64,000 nucleotides of DNA from positions 744,001-808,000 of the forward strand of contig JAJSPD010000007.1 of NCBI GenBank assembly GCA_021307315.1, read 5' to 3'. Shown here in pieces: positions 10,375 to 21,576 of the stretch. A program made the translations under genes and the position numbers. Source of the DNA: Bisporella sp. PMI_857 (lineage: Eukaryota; Ascomycota; Leotiomycetes; Helotiales; Helotiaceae). Position 1 is the stretch's first letter. The number at the start of each line of letters is the position of its first letter. The notes under the pieces are model-generated. The model was not told the DNA's origin and made no database searches. It saw nothing but the letters and a program-made list of their open reading frames with translations.

Positions 10375-12218
10375 ATGGAGACGAGGATGTGGAACAGCAC
10401 AATCACACGTGGACAATTACGCGGTGCTATCAGTGCCCTTCACGAACTCAACAGAGTTCCTGAGCAACCGCAAGAGCACGTACCGCGGCCTACGAATAGC
10501 TCAACCCATCGCCTGACGGCAGAGAGAGAAAATGAAATCGTTGGTAACCTGGCATTCTTATCAGCGATTTCGGATAATCGCCTCGAAATCATGGCCGTAT
10601 GCGTTGAAGAAGATCCTGCCGGGGAAAAAGTCACCATTCGGTTTGCATCGAACGCTGGAAATCTGGCGGCAGTAACTGGTGGATTTGAAGAGCTTGCAAG
10701 AATCTTAGAGAAAGCAGCATCTCGAGGTTGGCACAGAATTACCTGCTCTCTAAGGTGTGGTAATAATTTGTTATAGTGAATTTAAGATCAGAAGATATAG
10801 ATGTACTCTTCCGACATATCATCTCCTGGGATTTCCACCGAATCCTTTCACGCCTTCGCTCACGACATGCTGGTATAACTCTTAAAACAGCCGGCAAGCC
10901 CGCCCTTATTGCCCAATTGGACGGAGCCCTTAATCACAGGTCTACGCAAGCGGTCTCCAAAAAAGCAAAGCGCAGCTTGGTCTTGCTGAGATCCATGACC
11001 AGAACCTTGTGTGAAACTTTCGATCCTCTTGAAGCATTAACAGATTTTGTTGCTAAAAAGAGAGAGGCTTGTGAGCTACTTGAGAAGATTGTGATCCAGG
11101 CCCATGAAATCACAGTAGCCGCAACCTTAGATGAAGCTCTTCAAAACTCGCTGATCGACCCAAGCCTCAAAACACATCTACCTGAAGCAATCGGCAAGGT
11201 GGGCCGATATTATTCTGCAGCCTCTGAGCTTGTCTGTGCGGCGAGGGACACAAAGTGTCCAGTGTTTCGGAACATTCAGATTGAGCCATTCCAGATTACA
11301 ATACCGTCCTTCATAAAAGAAAAAGGCATCAAGGTTCACGCTGAAATCCAGCTACTCTTCTTTTACGAGATCCATAGGGACCGCTCACGTCCCAGAACTA
11401 TTTGCTCTAGCAAGAGTGCGTGCTATTTATGCAACCTTTTCTTTCGCTACCATGGTGAATTTCACATCCCTCGAACGCATGGCAAACTTTACAGTAAATG
11501 GACTCTCCCGGACTGGGTAGATATTCCTATGGAGCGCCGTGAACGGCTTTCAACGGTTCTAACTAAATTTGAGACAGCTTTAGATAAAAGGATTACAAAG
11601 GCGTCTAGGTCACGAGGTCGAAAATACTCTCCTCCGAATGAGAGTGTTTTGCCGCCCTTGGCGTTTTGGCCTTCATCCTCAGCTCTCTCTGGGCGTATAG
11701 TTTCTTCCCATGCTTCACAAGCTACAATCCGTCCTCCTACTCCCAATGGTTCTCCAAGGCGCGTATTGTCGTGGGCCGAGTTGCCGCTAGCCCTACCTCA
11801 AACGCCTCCGATGTCGCCACTATCTGTTACTGCTAGCGTTCAAGCGGATGTGGACAAAGACTTAGAGGAAGCTCCTTCTGTGGAGAGCCCGTTGGCCACA
11901 GATATTTTATCTACCATCAGTATTGGTTACGAAGAACTTCCGTACACTCAATTGATTGCATTGACAACGCCTCTGCTACTTTTGAAGCTGAACAAATTGT
12001 CTATCACATTTGAATTCATACAAGTTGTGTCAGGCAAGTTAACTGTTACGCAAGAGTGCTCTTCTTTGAATGGAGAGGACTATCAGGTCAACGCCGAAGA
12101 CATCCCAACCGATACGGAAATGAGGTTAAACTGCTTGCATGATTCAAGAACACTTAAATTGAGGTTAGGCACAGTTTCTATGAGAAGTATCTATATTACA
12201 TTTGTGTGGGATGAATAG
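10375..12218 (+). CDS. OTT_1508-type nucleic-acid deaminase-like protein
   Basis: Two frames join through one intron (10727-10776, 50 nt, GTTGGC...TTATAG, phase 1), giving 597 residues from the ATG at 10375. The deaminase-fold signature is plain: HAE at 305-307 (HAEIQLLFFYE) and the zinc pair C-Y-L-C at 333-336, followed by RTHGKLYSKW. This His-Ala-Glu plus CxxC arrangement and the tail motif match the OTT_1508-like deaminase family, widespread in filamentous fungi and proposed to act on nucleic acids. The N-terminal ~300 residues are helical and unassigned. The C-terminal ~170 residues are Ser/Pro-rich, then a beta-rich segment. The substrate is unknown. The intron donor is weak, so the exon 1 boundary is less certain than the domain call. 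Confidence 0.78.
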
Positions 12219-12563
12219 GTCGCAAAGACGCGTGAAGAAGATATTTGGATGGCAGAAGCACACACTTCTCAACTTTTAATATATATTTCCCAACCGTAAG
12301 AGAAGACAGCTCCTTAACAGCGAAGATTATGTGCGTGCAGATTTTGTAACTAAGCTTAAATCTTCAAGGGGATCACTTTATGCATGAACTACAATAAAAA
12401 CAATTCACGTCATGGCGTTATGCCTGACATGGACCTCAATTAGAGAGTTTCTATGTCTTGAAATACAACATTTTTTGTTATAAAGGCTTCCTGCTAGCAC
12501 TTCGGAAAGATATATATATACTTGAGGTGATATTAAATAAAATTCATAGGCTAATGAAACGCA

Positions 12564-12803
12564 ATGACCTACTTAAGTGACAGATTTAGGAATAAGGCTA
12601 TTCGAAATCAGGCAAGAGCCAACCAGATGAATCAAAAGATAGTTCAAATTTTGGAAGCTTTAGCCCCTGGAATACAAGGTTCCGATAGCAACAGAGAACA
12701 ACTCTCAGTTGAGTTTGATTTCCAAGCGACAAGTATAGGTCAGCATTATTCAATCACTCGGGAAGAAACCTGGCAGCCATATATTAAATCACAAAATCCA
12801 TAA
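12564..12803 (+). CDS. Small hypothetical protein (doubtful)
   Basis: A 79-codon frame starts at an ATG at 12564, about 40-50 bases after a TATATATATA tract. The product is hydrophilic and helical (MTYLSDRFRNKAIRNQARAN), has no signal peptide or membrane segment, and resembles nothing recognised. It lies between the deaminase and BTB genes. It may be a real small gene or chance; there is no independent support. Confidence 0.22.
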   Translation: MTYLSDRFRNKAIRNQARANQMNQKIVQILEALAPGIQGSDSNREQLSVEFDFQATSIGQHYSITREETWQPYIKSQNP

Positions 12804-12916
12804 ACAAGGTAATCTGCTCAACTACAGCAAGTGCTGAACATCAAATCCAAGTGGGCAAAAAATATACATTAACCACTTTGGCAGGAATCCCACGATGAGC
12901 TATATCTGAATGCCAT

Positions 12917-14118
12917 CTAGTGGTCAAGTAGATTACAGGTCTTAATTTCGGTCCAGTCGTTTTTTTTCATACAGGTCAAACAAAAACCGGAGACTCCTTC
13001 GTGAACCAGATGCCACTGAAGATATAAACCGTTCAGTTCTCTTTTCAATGGACATCCATCTCCAGCCATGCAGGAATGACTGGTGTCGCGTTTTGCAGAT
13101 TCTAGCCGAGCTAACAGCTCCGCCAACGAGCAGGCTTGAAAAGGCTTGACAGAAGGCCAAAGTTTGGCCTTTTCTAAAATAGAGAAGAAATCTGACGCCC
13201 TAGACTCGCCGGTGCAATATTTTGGATACAGGTCTGGGTTATTGCAAGGGTGGCACCTCTTCGCCTCTGCCGGGGGTGTCCTCCCACAATGCACGCAACT
13301 TTGAAGTTGCATTTTGAAGCCAGTTCTGTTCTGACGCAACTTAGTCTCGACTGATTGAAGTTCCGTATGTAGTGTGCCTAGCAGTTGTTCAATTCTTTTG
13401 ATGATTATGTCTGGCAAGAGACAGATCAGCCTTGATTCATTCGCTGCTGAGATCTATTGACCTACCTTGAAAGCTATCAGGGAAAAAGCTCAACTTCTCA
13501 TCAAAACCCCATGTGGAGCCGAAGACGGGTGTAAATTTCCTCAGAGCTCTTCTAGACATTTCCTTGAACTTTTCTGCATCGTCACATTTGTACGCGGCAA
13601 GAAGAAGAAACCCCAGTTCTTCAGATGTCTCTGCCAGGGGCGTAATCTTCCCGAACCAATACGATAGCCAAGGACTTAGTGCACTAACGCAATTGTACTT
13701 GTCGCAATGGATGGCAATAGACGCTAAACATTCCGCATCAACAGATTGGATCTCTTTGATCCCTTTGTAGTGCAGCGCTCCAAGAATTATTTTCATCACC
13801 TGCGCATCGTCTTCTTCAAGAAAAATAGGATCCAGCTGTCCGCTGCGAATACTGCGCCCTTCTTTAAAATCAGGACCGAAGAGTTTTGCGAAAACCGGGG
13901 AGGCAAGGCTAAGAACTTTGGTCGATACTCGGCAAGGAATCCTTTGAACCATGTCTAGATCTGCTACCTCAAGTAAGGCATCGCCTTCGTCATCAAAAGA
14001 TATTTGGGGAGCTATGTTAACTTCCCCTTCACACTAGACCCCGGAGTCAATCAAAGTCTTATGTGCATATGCGTCTTAGGTCATATCTTACCTCGACGGC
14101 TTCTTCATTTGCAGCCAT
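12917..14118 (-). CDS. BTB/POZ-domain protein
   Basis: Three exons (14118-14092, 14033-13466, 13410-12917) give 362 residues. Exon 1 is only nine codons (MAANEEAVE), ending at a consensus GTAAGA donor. Residues about 10-110 form a BTB/POZ fold of the fungal type: DDEGDALLEV, then a segment with SPVFAKLFG, an EEDD acidic stretch and ALHYKG. The fold mediates dimerisation or adaptor binding. A helical middle follows. The C-terminal third holds Cys/His-rich pairs, CVHCGRTPP, CHPCNN and CLTC, which could bind zinc but match no named finger. Introns of 58 and 54 nt are phase 0 and 1. Partners are unknown; many fungal BTB proteins of this form are lineage-specific. Confidence 0.75.
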
Positions 14119-15859
14119 ACCCTCTCTATCCGCAACGCGTGTTTCAAAGTTGAGTTGCGTGTTACCCTGGAGGATACAGCGACGGAATGTAAGGCTTAGA
14201 GATGACTTCTTCTAGCATCAGTCCTGCTCGTGAAGGAACGATCTCGAGAGGCGATTCTTCATCGGTATATCAATATTTATACAGATTCATATAGTTTATG
14301 CCATAGCTCCCTTTTTTAAAAAGAAACAATATCAACCAAAAAAAAAAGATAAATTGACACCGACTTTAAGTTGTGTAACAAACCACTCGTGGCGATTTTT
14401 ACGTTGATATGGTGAACACGGCCAGGATTTCACGCCACTGGGAGAAATACAACCTGTAAAGCTCGGCTCAGGATGCATAACAGACCTTCTTTACGACCAG
14501 CGGCGAATGACTGCTCGGGGATATGAAATCTATGGTCGAACGCCAAGCGAAGCGGTAGGCCTCCAACCGAAATCTCATTCGTGTGCAGCAGCCGCAAAAG
14601 CCAGCTCATCTTGCTGCACCGATATCATATCTCATTTGTGATACACATGCTGCGGAGGTGGCTGGCAGTGTTGCGGCGTGTGCGGGGTAATAGAGGTTAC
14701 ACAAGAATCAAGTTCATGAATATGCGCGCAAGTTACAGGAGGCGAACGTCCACAGCACCGGTTGCTGGGCAGCGGATATATTAAAAGGGAAGCAGAGGCC
14801 GAGAGGGTCTGTAAATTATTCGGTATTTCACCAGGATAAGCGGGTGGTATATACGTTATCACGCAGATTTCGTGCGTTCGGTGGAGATTCTGTTTTCGTG
14901 AAGTTCACCATATACAATCTTTAGTTATTCCTACGTATTTGGCTTTTCAGAGGAACTGTTTAAAAGAAGAATACAGAATCAATCTGATCATTAAGTTCTC
15001 GTTCCTTATCGCTAAGTTCAGAGAAGCTGGCATAAGCCTCCAAGTATTAAATATGATAAACATTACTTGCAATTTTGACATTGCTTCCATTGCCTAACGG
15101 CACAGCAAATAATCTTATTGTGTGATTTTTATGTAAATTATTTCCATGTTTGTCAAAGCCTGAAGTATAGTCATATTTGACATTTAAAGCGAAATAACAG
15201 AGTTAGGAATGTAACGAAATTAAATAGAAAGCAGCAGAAATCCTCAAGGGGTCTGTGGAGCTGCATGTGAGATGGTGTGCGCCTATTTGGTTAGACCTAC
15301 TCGTTTTGACATGCTCTCGCCTCGCCCAGGGGCTGAATTTCGGCATCACCTATAAGAACTCTCCTTTCCTATTCTTTTCTCCTTCCCGTACCTGCTAATT
15401 TCACTATCGACTGCTTTCCCGGCCATCCCGGCTTGCCTGTGTAGCTCCAGGTTTGTTTCACTCGGCCGCGGTATTACTTCCGTACTCTGCTTGGAGGCGA
15501 ATGTCTAGCAAGGACATAACCTTTCTCTCAGCCAAGCTCACCACAGGAGCAGGTATGGGTAAAAGAAGTGGCGTTCAAAGTGAGGAGGGTAGGGAATCAG
15601 TCGCATTAGCGAAGCATCACAAAAGAAAATGATGACGTGAATATTAAGAGCAGACAGGAGACGTGCTACTTCATTATCAGAAACAGTTTCTGTGTTGTAC
15701 CAAAAGCCTTGCTGCTCCACTGGCATCCCTAGCATCATTGTATAATATAGTATTCCTTCGATCTTTGTAGCAAAACCAAAAAGAAGAAACGTCTCATAAT
15801 ACTGTTGGCTAGGCTAGGCCTTGCTTATGCAATAGCCTATTCCTATTTCTCCAGGTAGC
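14119..15859. other. Intergenic, 1.7 kb
   Basis: No gene is supported. There is an A-rich run near 14335 and A/T-rich sequence from 14880 to 15240. At 15500 a pyrimidine-rich leader with a TATAAG-like box (15351) precedes an ATG opening only 43 codons (MSSKDITFLSAKLTTGAG), perhaps the relic of a plus-strand gene whose body is gone. A 66-codon minus-strand frame at 15538-15738 overlaps it and is unassigned. Confidence 0.4.
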
Positions 15860-18800
15860 CTATTTAGGATTTGATTCCTTTAAAAAGGAATCAGAGCTGG
15901 GAAATTTACACGTTCCATGAGTGACACGTTCTTGCCAATCCCGGAGCAGATCCAGAACCTCCCTATCGAAATTCATCATGTCGACATCAATTAGCTTTAA
16001 AAAGGGGTAATTGTAATCTATATAAGCCTGTGCATCCGCCTCCAACCTACCAAAACTTCTATCCCAGCGCTCTTGCGAAATGGCATCTGCGTGTTCTGTC
16101 AGGACCTGGATAGCATACCAATATTTGCGTTTCATAGCCCTTTCCAAAGGGGTTATATACTCTTCTATTGGTAGCTTGTATCTCCCATTTGCATCTGCGC
16201 CTGCCTCGATCAGCAGACGACAGATAGTGGAGGCTCCACAGGAAGCAGCTGCTTCCAACGACCCTCCAAAATATCCGCCAATTGCGTTCACTTTCGCACC
16301 TTTTTGTATTAGAAGCCGCACAACCTCTTCATGTTTGCATCCTTCTTTATCACGGTGTATCAGGGCTGCGGCTTGAACCGGTGTTCCATAATACGAATTC
16401 ATGAATTCGACATCTGCTCCGTGTTCAACCAATGCAGTTACAGCCTCAAGATCTCCCATATTTGCTGCAATTGTGAGGGGACTTACTACCCAGTTTACAT
16501 GAATTCCCTCCAGTTCGTCGGTAGGTACGTCGTGCGACCCGAACTCATACAGCTGGAGCTGATGGCGTGATGGAGTATTGGGATCGGCCCCTTTCTCGAG
16601 CAGAGTCCTGAAAGTGGCTCCGGCACCTGGCAACATCCTTTTGTTTTCAACACAACACAAGGCCGTTATCAATGGAGTATCGCCATTCCCAGCTCTAGAA
16701 TTCACATTTGCTCCTTCCTCAATCAAGTATCGAACGATCTTCTCCTGCGAGTAATTTGCCGCAACGTGAAGCACAGTAAAGCCGTTTTGATCCGCAGCCT
16801 GGAGGTCTGCACCTGCTGTAAGGAGTATTTTTACGGTCGAGAGGGAGTATCCTTTCACGGCAGCAAAGAGCGGAATCCCAACAATAGGATCATCTTTGCC
16901 GGTCGTATTGATATCACCAACCTTGGGTAAAAGTAAGCAAACCAAATTGTCGAGCCCGCGTAGACATAACCAGCTAAACGGGTGTATGTCGATATAGCTT
17001 TGGAGGTTTGAGCCCACTCTTCCATCTGTTAGAAGTTTTGGATCAGCGTAATCTATTCCAACGCCTTCCCCAGAGTCGGGATGGTAAGTGCTCCAAGTCG
17101 GGTTACCAAACGTAAGCCAGGTTTTCCACGCACTAGGCTCTTCATTGTAGAGCATCATACAAAGCTTCTCTAAGTTTCCCGAGAATTTAAAGCCTTGCAG
17201 TCTTCGTAAATGCTCGGTACAGCATCTCGTCGCGTAATGTATCAACGGGAACTTAAAATACATCAAGTTCGAGACGTCGGGGTTGGTCTTCGCGACATGT
17301 ATAATGTATGCTATGGATGCTTCAGCAATTGTATTGTTGCACGAAACCTCGCTTATCTGGAAAAATGAAGCCTTAGATTCCTTAATTCTTGAAGAGACCA
17401 GATATTCTAGCACAGAGAAATGAGCCAATCGTATCATCTGCTTCCGCGGGTTTTGCTCATCCGTCAGAGACGCATCGCCTATGCTGACTTGATCATTCTC
17501 AAAATCGGAGTTTTCATCGAAATCAGATTCCAGCCCAAGGTCGTTTTTATGCTCTGAATCCCGGTCCTCATCGGAGTTTCCAAACTCAGTCATAGCTAGG
17601 GTAGAGTTCGACTTGGCCCAACTGCCCAGCTCCTCTTCCCATTTTTCTAGTTTTGCCCAATAAATTGTGTATAATCCCGCTGGTAAGATTTTCATAATAT
17701 ATTTGCAATCCTTGATGCGTTCATCGAGAGAATAATAAGGTTCCATATCGGGATGCACAACTAGCGCCTCTGTGACCTCCTCAACAGAGATATCCCGAGC
17801 GGCGTATGCCATCCATTGTAAGGCAGTGGACACATGACTCCAGTGATCCGCGTGGATTTCCAAGAACATGCGCTCATATAAACTATCCAGGTCCGTTGGA
17901 AGCTTGTTTAGCGTTTCCCGAACGATTTTCTCGTTCCCACATCGGCTGAGGGTGTCCAGTTGCAAAGCCACAAGCCGAAACCTTCTTCTTTAGCCGGATT
18001 CATCAACGGTTGACATGACACTTACATCCCTTGTGCTTGAGTTACTAGTTCTTTCCTGACCATTTTCTTAAGCTTTTGAGACCACCACCCAAAAATGTCG
18101 TCTTTTAAACGGCGCGTGGTGTATTTCTCAATGTCTTGTTGGCTCTGTTCACCATGGGCATTAATCTCCTCAATATGGCCTAGGCCTCTCGACAACTTTG
18201 CAAAAGCATCTACGATATCCTGTTCTCGGCGACTTGTGACAAATATGTGCATCTGGGGCATATCCCACGACAAGATCTCTCGGACTAGGATAACAAATTT
18301 GGCTCTCTCGCCGCGTAGCTTAGGACATTCATCAATGGCGTCCACGATGAGATAAATATCCCTAAAACCGCCTGCGACTACCTTTAACAGTTCAATAAGA
18401 TTGGCAGTAGTGGGGCGTTGAAGTCCATTGTTACTTTGTTTATATGCCTTTTTCAACGCTGGAGGGATACCTCGCCGGTTGCTTAAAAGGCTCAGGATGA
18501 CATTGCATAACATATTCTGGACATTTTGCTTCTCCTCATCAGCAAAAGTAAAGTACCAGTAGCTTGCAGCTTCCCCGGGCTCATCAATGTAGCGTTCTTT
18601 GATAAGTTCGATAACGGTTGAACTGAAAACACTTTAGATATATACTTCAAGCAATTAGAGGATACGGCAAACCATAGGATTGACTTTCCCGCACCGGCTG
18701 GGTACGGTTCATTAGCAAAAACATCCTCGTCTTGGAGGTCTTGAAATAGCTTACCTCCTCCATGGAGCCACAGGAGGGTATTATCGGCTTTGATCCACCT

Positions 18801-19432
18801 CGCAAGTTCAGGGCTCTCTATTAACCATGTCCCAGTTGTAGCCTCATGCTTAGTTCTCGCAATTTCGTGTTCTTTCGACGGATCGGGTAAGCCTTTGGAA
18901 AGCCACGCAACAAGCTCCCTGCGTTTATTTTCATTTCGCGCATTATCGAGCTCTTCCTTAATATCTTCTATGATATTAAATGTCTCACATGTCACCTCAC
19001 TGAAAATTCATGAGCTACGGCCTACATGGAACGAGCGATATACCTGATATTCACAGAAAACTCCAAACCCAGCGTCGCCTTGCTTCTCTCAATGTTCGTA
19101 ACGGTCTTTTCTACATCCCCTTTCTTAAATGGCCAAGTCAAAGACTTCACCCACCTCCCTGCCCGACCGGCTCCGTTTGGAGTCTTTCCCAGCTTCTTCT
19201 CTAGATGCTCTAGGTCGCAGAGTAATATAGGTACCGTTGGACTATCACCGTGACCGCCGCGATCACGGACAGTAATCAAGATTGCTCGGAGCCCCTCGAT
19301 AGACTCATACAGATGTTGAATATCTTGCCTGGCGTCGCGGACGGCTTCGTAGTAGTCTTTCAAAGTAGAACTTATTTTTACGGTCATATCGATTATGGCG
19401 ATTACACTAGCGGCACCACTTAGGGGATCCAT
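15860..19432 (-). CDS. NLR-like STAND receptor: Helo-like N-terminus, NACHT, ankyrin repeats
   Basis: Five exons (19432-19044, 18999-18755, 18697-18673, 18622-18026, 17981-15860) give 1125 residues; exon 3 is only 25 nt. The N-terminus MDPLSGAASVIAIIDMTVKI is typical of fungal STAND effector domains of the Helo-like class. A linker with GTWLIES precedes the NACHT P-loop GGAGAGKS at 210-217, whose codons are joined across a 57-nt intron. Further NACHT motifs follow: Walker B VDAIDEC and sensor FVTSRRE. About 800-1080 holds five to six ankyrin repeats (for example GFTVLHVAANYSQEKIVRYL). Known: such proteins act in non-self recognition and programmed cell death, with repeats as the sensor. The last intron uses an AAG acceptor. 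The start was set at MDPLS; an upstream in-frame Met exists but lacks family support. Confidence 0.9.
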
Positions 19433-20235
19433 CTTAGTATCGGACGTGGTTGAGGTAGAGGACTTAGCAAGGGAATAGCACTCTAACAGGGTAATCGTGC
19501 TTTCGGTGTATAGTGTGAGAATGTGAGTACAAAGCACGCTGTCTTCCCAGCCTTGCTGTTAGCCGCTGGGTGATCTGCGGGGCAAATCTTGAGACATACC
19601 CTTGTATTCTGTCTTTGCATTAATGCCCAACCCAACTGTATGCGTAGATCAGCGGCTAAAGGCGCTTAGCGTTTCGTATATCATATATAATTATATTACT
19701 ACCCGAAAAGTACCCCAGTTATATTAAGGCTTAACTATAGTTAGAATTCAGTACTTGTTTTACTATCATGAGGGTTGAGGACTCACATTGGCTTGGCTTC
19801 AGGTACATGACCTTAGTACTTCCAGGCGCTAGACTGTGAGAATAATGCGCAGGATGATCTAGCTGAAAGTTCAAATGGATTTTGAGTGTGTAAAACGAAT
19901 AAAGGCAGTAAATATTAAAGGATTTGTGGGGTCTCTGCTTTCTTGCTTAGTGAACACCGAAATTGCACTCCTTGAAACAGTGGCTCGCTAGTTATTACAC
20001 TATGTATAGAAGAGAAAAAAAAGATTTGAAACATCCAAGCAAGGAAAGGATCTTTGAAGGGCCAAAAGAAGCGCACAAACACTGCATTTTTTGCAAGTTG
20101 TTAATCACGTGGTTACTCCGCCTTACATGTCACTAGCGACTACCTTCCTTAAGATGGCTTAGCAACATACCTGAACACTCACCAACTCCTAGAACTTCTT
20201 CCATCCCAAATAGACTCAGGTAAACATTAAGAACA
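19433..20235. other. Intergenic, 0.8 kb
   Basis: This divergent gap holds the promoters of the NACHT receptor gene and the acetyltransferase gene. It is A/T-rich near 19680-19740. No repeat or additional gene was seen. Confidence 0.4.
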
Positions 20236-21160
20236 ATGTCGCAAGTTCTTCAGAAGTTCGTTGGGGGTGAAATATCAGAGAAGATGATCGCTGAAGTCGC
20301 CGAACTATTCAGCACACATTATGGAGTCTGGGGACCTTTGGCTTCTGAGAAGATAGGACCATTTGCGAAGCAAGGCAAGCACGCTTTTCTACCCCATATT
20401 CTTCCCATTAAACTCCATAAGCCGCTCCTATATCCGTGCTCAAACACACCCACCAAGTGAAGGTCACACACCTAATGCGAACAAGGCTGCCGAGTGAAAA
20501 TGTCCCCCAAGAAACTCATCGACCAAATCCTGCCATCCGATAGTACTAATATACATATCCGTGCTCTTATCGACGGTCAGCTCGCCGGCCACGTCTTCGG
20601 CACCAGATGGGTCCACGACGGTCGCACGATCCTCTGGATCACGCAGCTCTGCGTAGACTCCCAGCATCGCAATCAAGGAATTGCCAAAAAGCTGCTTGAA
20701 GAACGTAAATAGAATCCCTTACGCTCTTCGACTTGAAACCGAAGCTAAATTCAGCATAGTTCGGGATCCGGATGATCAAGCCGTTGGCATCCTCTCCTCG
20801 CACCCCTTCGCGATTCTCGCGGCTCTGCGCGTGTTTGGACGTGGGGTGGAAGATGTCGATCTCGAAATGACGCGAACTCGCGCTGCGGCTGTGATGCGAT
20901 CCTGTCCGGTGCGCTATGTCAGGAACGCGAAGCTACGAGGAAGCCTGTTCGAAGGCGGAGAGGAGAATGTGGTTTCGTGTGCAGATACTGCGTTCTGGGT
21001 TGATCATGGCGAGCCGCTCTGGGCCCTGGATGTGATCAAGGAGACGGGAGTTTTCTGGCCGTTTGGGCGTTTGCCGGATGGGTGTGAGTTCTTGATATTG
21101 GTTGAGGCTAAGGCCGCATTCGGTGATCGTCGGCAGGTCCAGAATAGTTCTGAAATTTAA
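20236..21160 (+). CDS. GNAT-family N-acetyltransferase
   Basis: Three exons (20236-20374, 20486-20704, 20760-21160) give 252 residues. The N-terminal segment FSTHYGVWGPLA and the core LDGQLAGHVFGTRW-type strand, then ITQLCVDSQHRNQGIAKKLL, match fungal GNAT enzymes. The Q-R-N-Q-G-I-A segment is the acetyl-CoA pyrophosphate-binding loop (motif A). The later HPFAILAALRVFGRG and the C-terminal half complete a form common in filamentous fungi. The substrate is unknown. Intron 1 (20375-20485) starts GCAAGC rather than GT: joining there restores frame and the expected family sequence, so it is a GC-AG intron. Intron 2 (55 nt) is canonical with branch site CTAAAT. No organelle signal is visible. Confidence 0.85.
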
Positions 21161-21540
21161 AAGTTCTCTATGTTATTTGAAGCGAGGTTACACGCTATAC
21201 CGTGTTGTAAGTCGGCTTGAATGAATAGGCAGTGCACGCAATATAGCATAGTATCATATAACATTGCGAGTTAAGCAGGATGAACCTTAAAATGGATAAC
21301 AAAATCAAGTAGGTATCTAACATAATGGAAAGTAAGGAGTTAAAGAGTTTTCGTGTTAAAGATGTATTCATTGCTATTCAGTAAGGATTCCAACGTTTAG
21401 TATCAGGTACTCGCAAATGATATCTTGATCCTTCCACTTGACCTCGCTTTCGCTTTGAGAAGATCTTCTAAGCACAGAGCCGCCTATAAGCTTCTGTGTT
21501 TTCATTTCAGCGGCCATTTATACTAATTGAATAAACTCGG
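21161..21540. other. Intergenic, convergent 3' flanks
   Basis: Sequence between the stop of the acetyltransferase and the end of the HET gene. It is A/T-rich. The stretch 21511-21576 is the out-of-frame tail that would encode the normal HET C-terminus. Confidence 0.4.
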
Positions 21541-21576
21541 TTTCACAACCCATCATTTCTTTTGCCTCTCCATCCA

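Noticed and set aside
20236..20460. Separate 74-codon gene before the acetyltransferase
   Set aside because: Its first 46 codons are the acetyltransferase N-terminus. The rest is read-through of a GC-AG intron.
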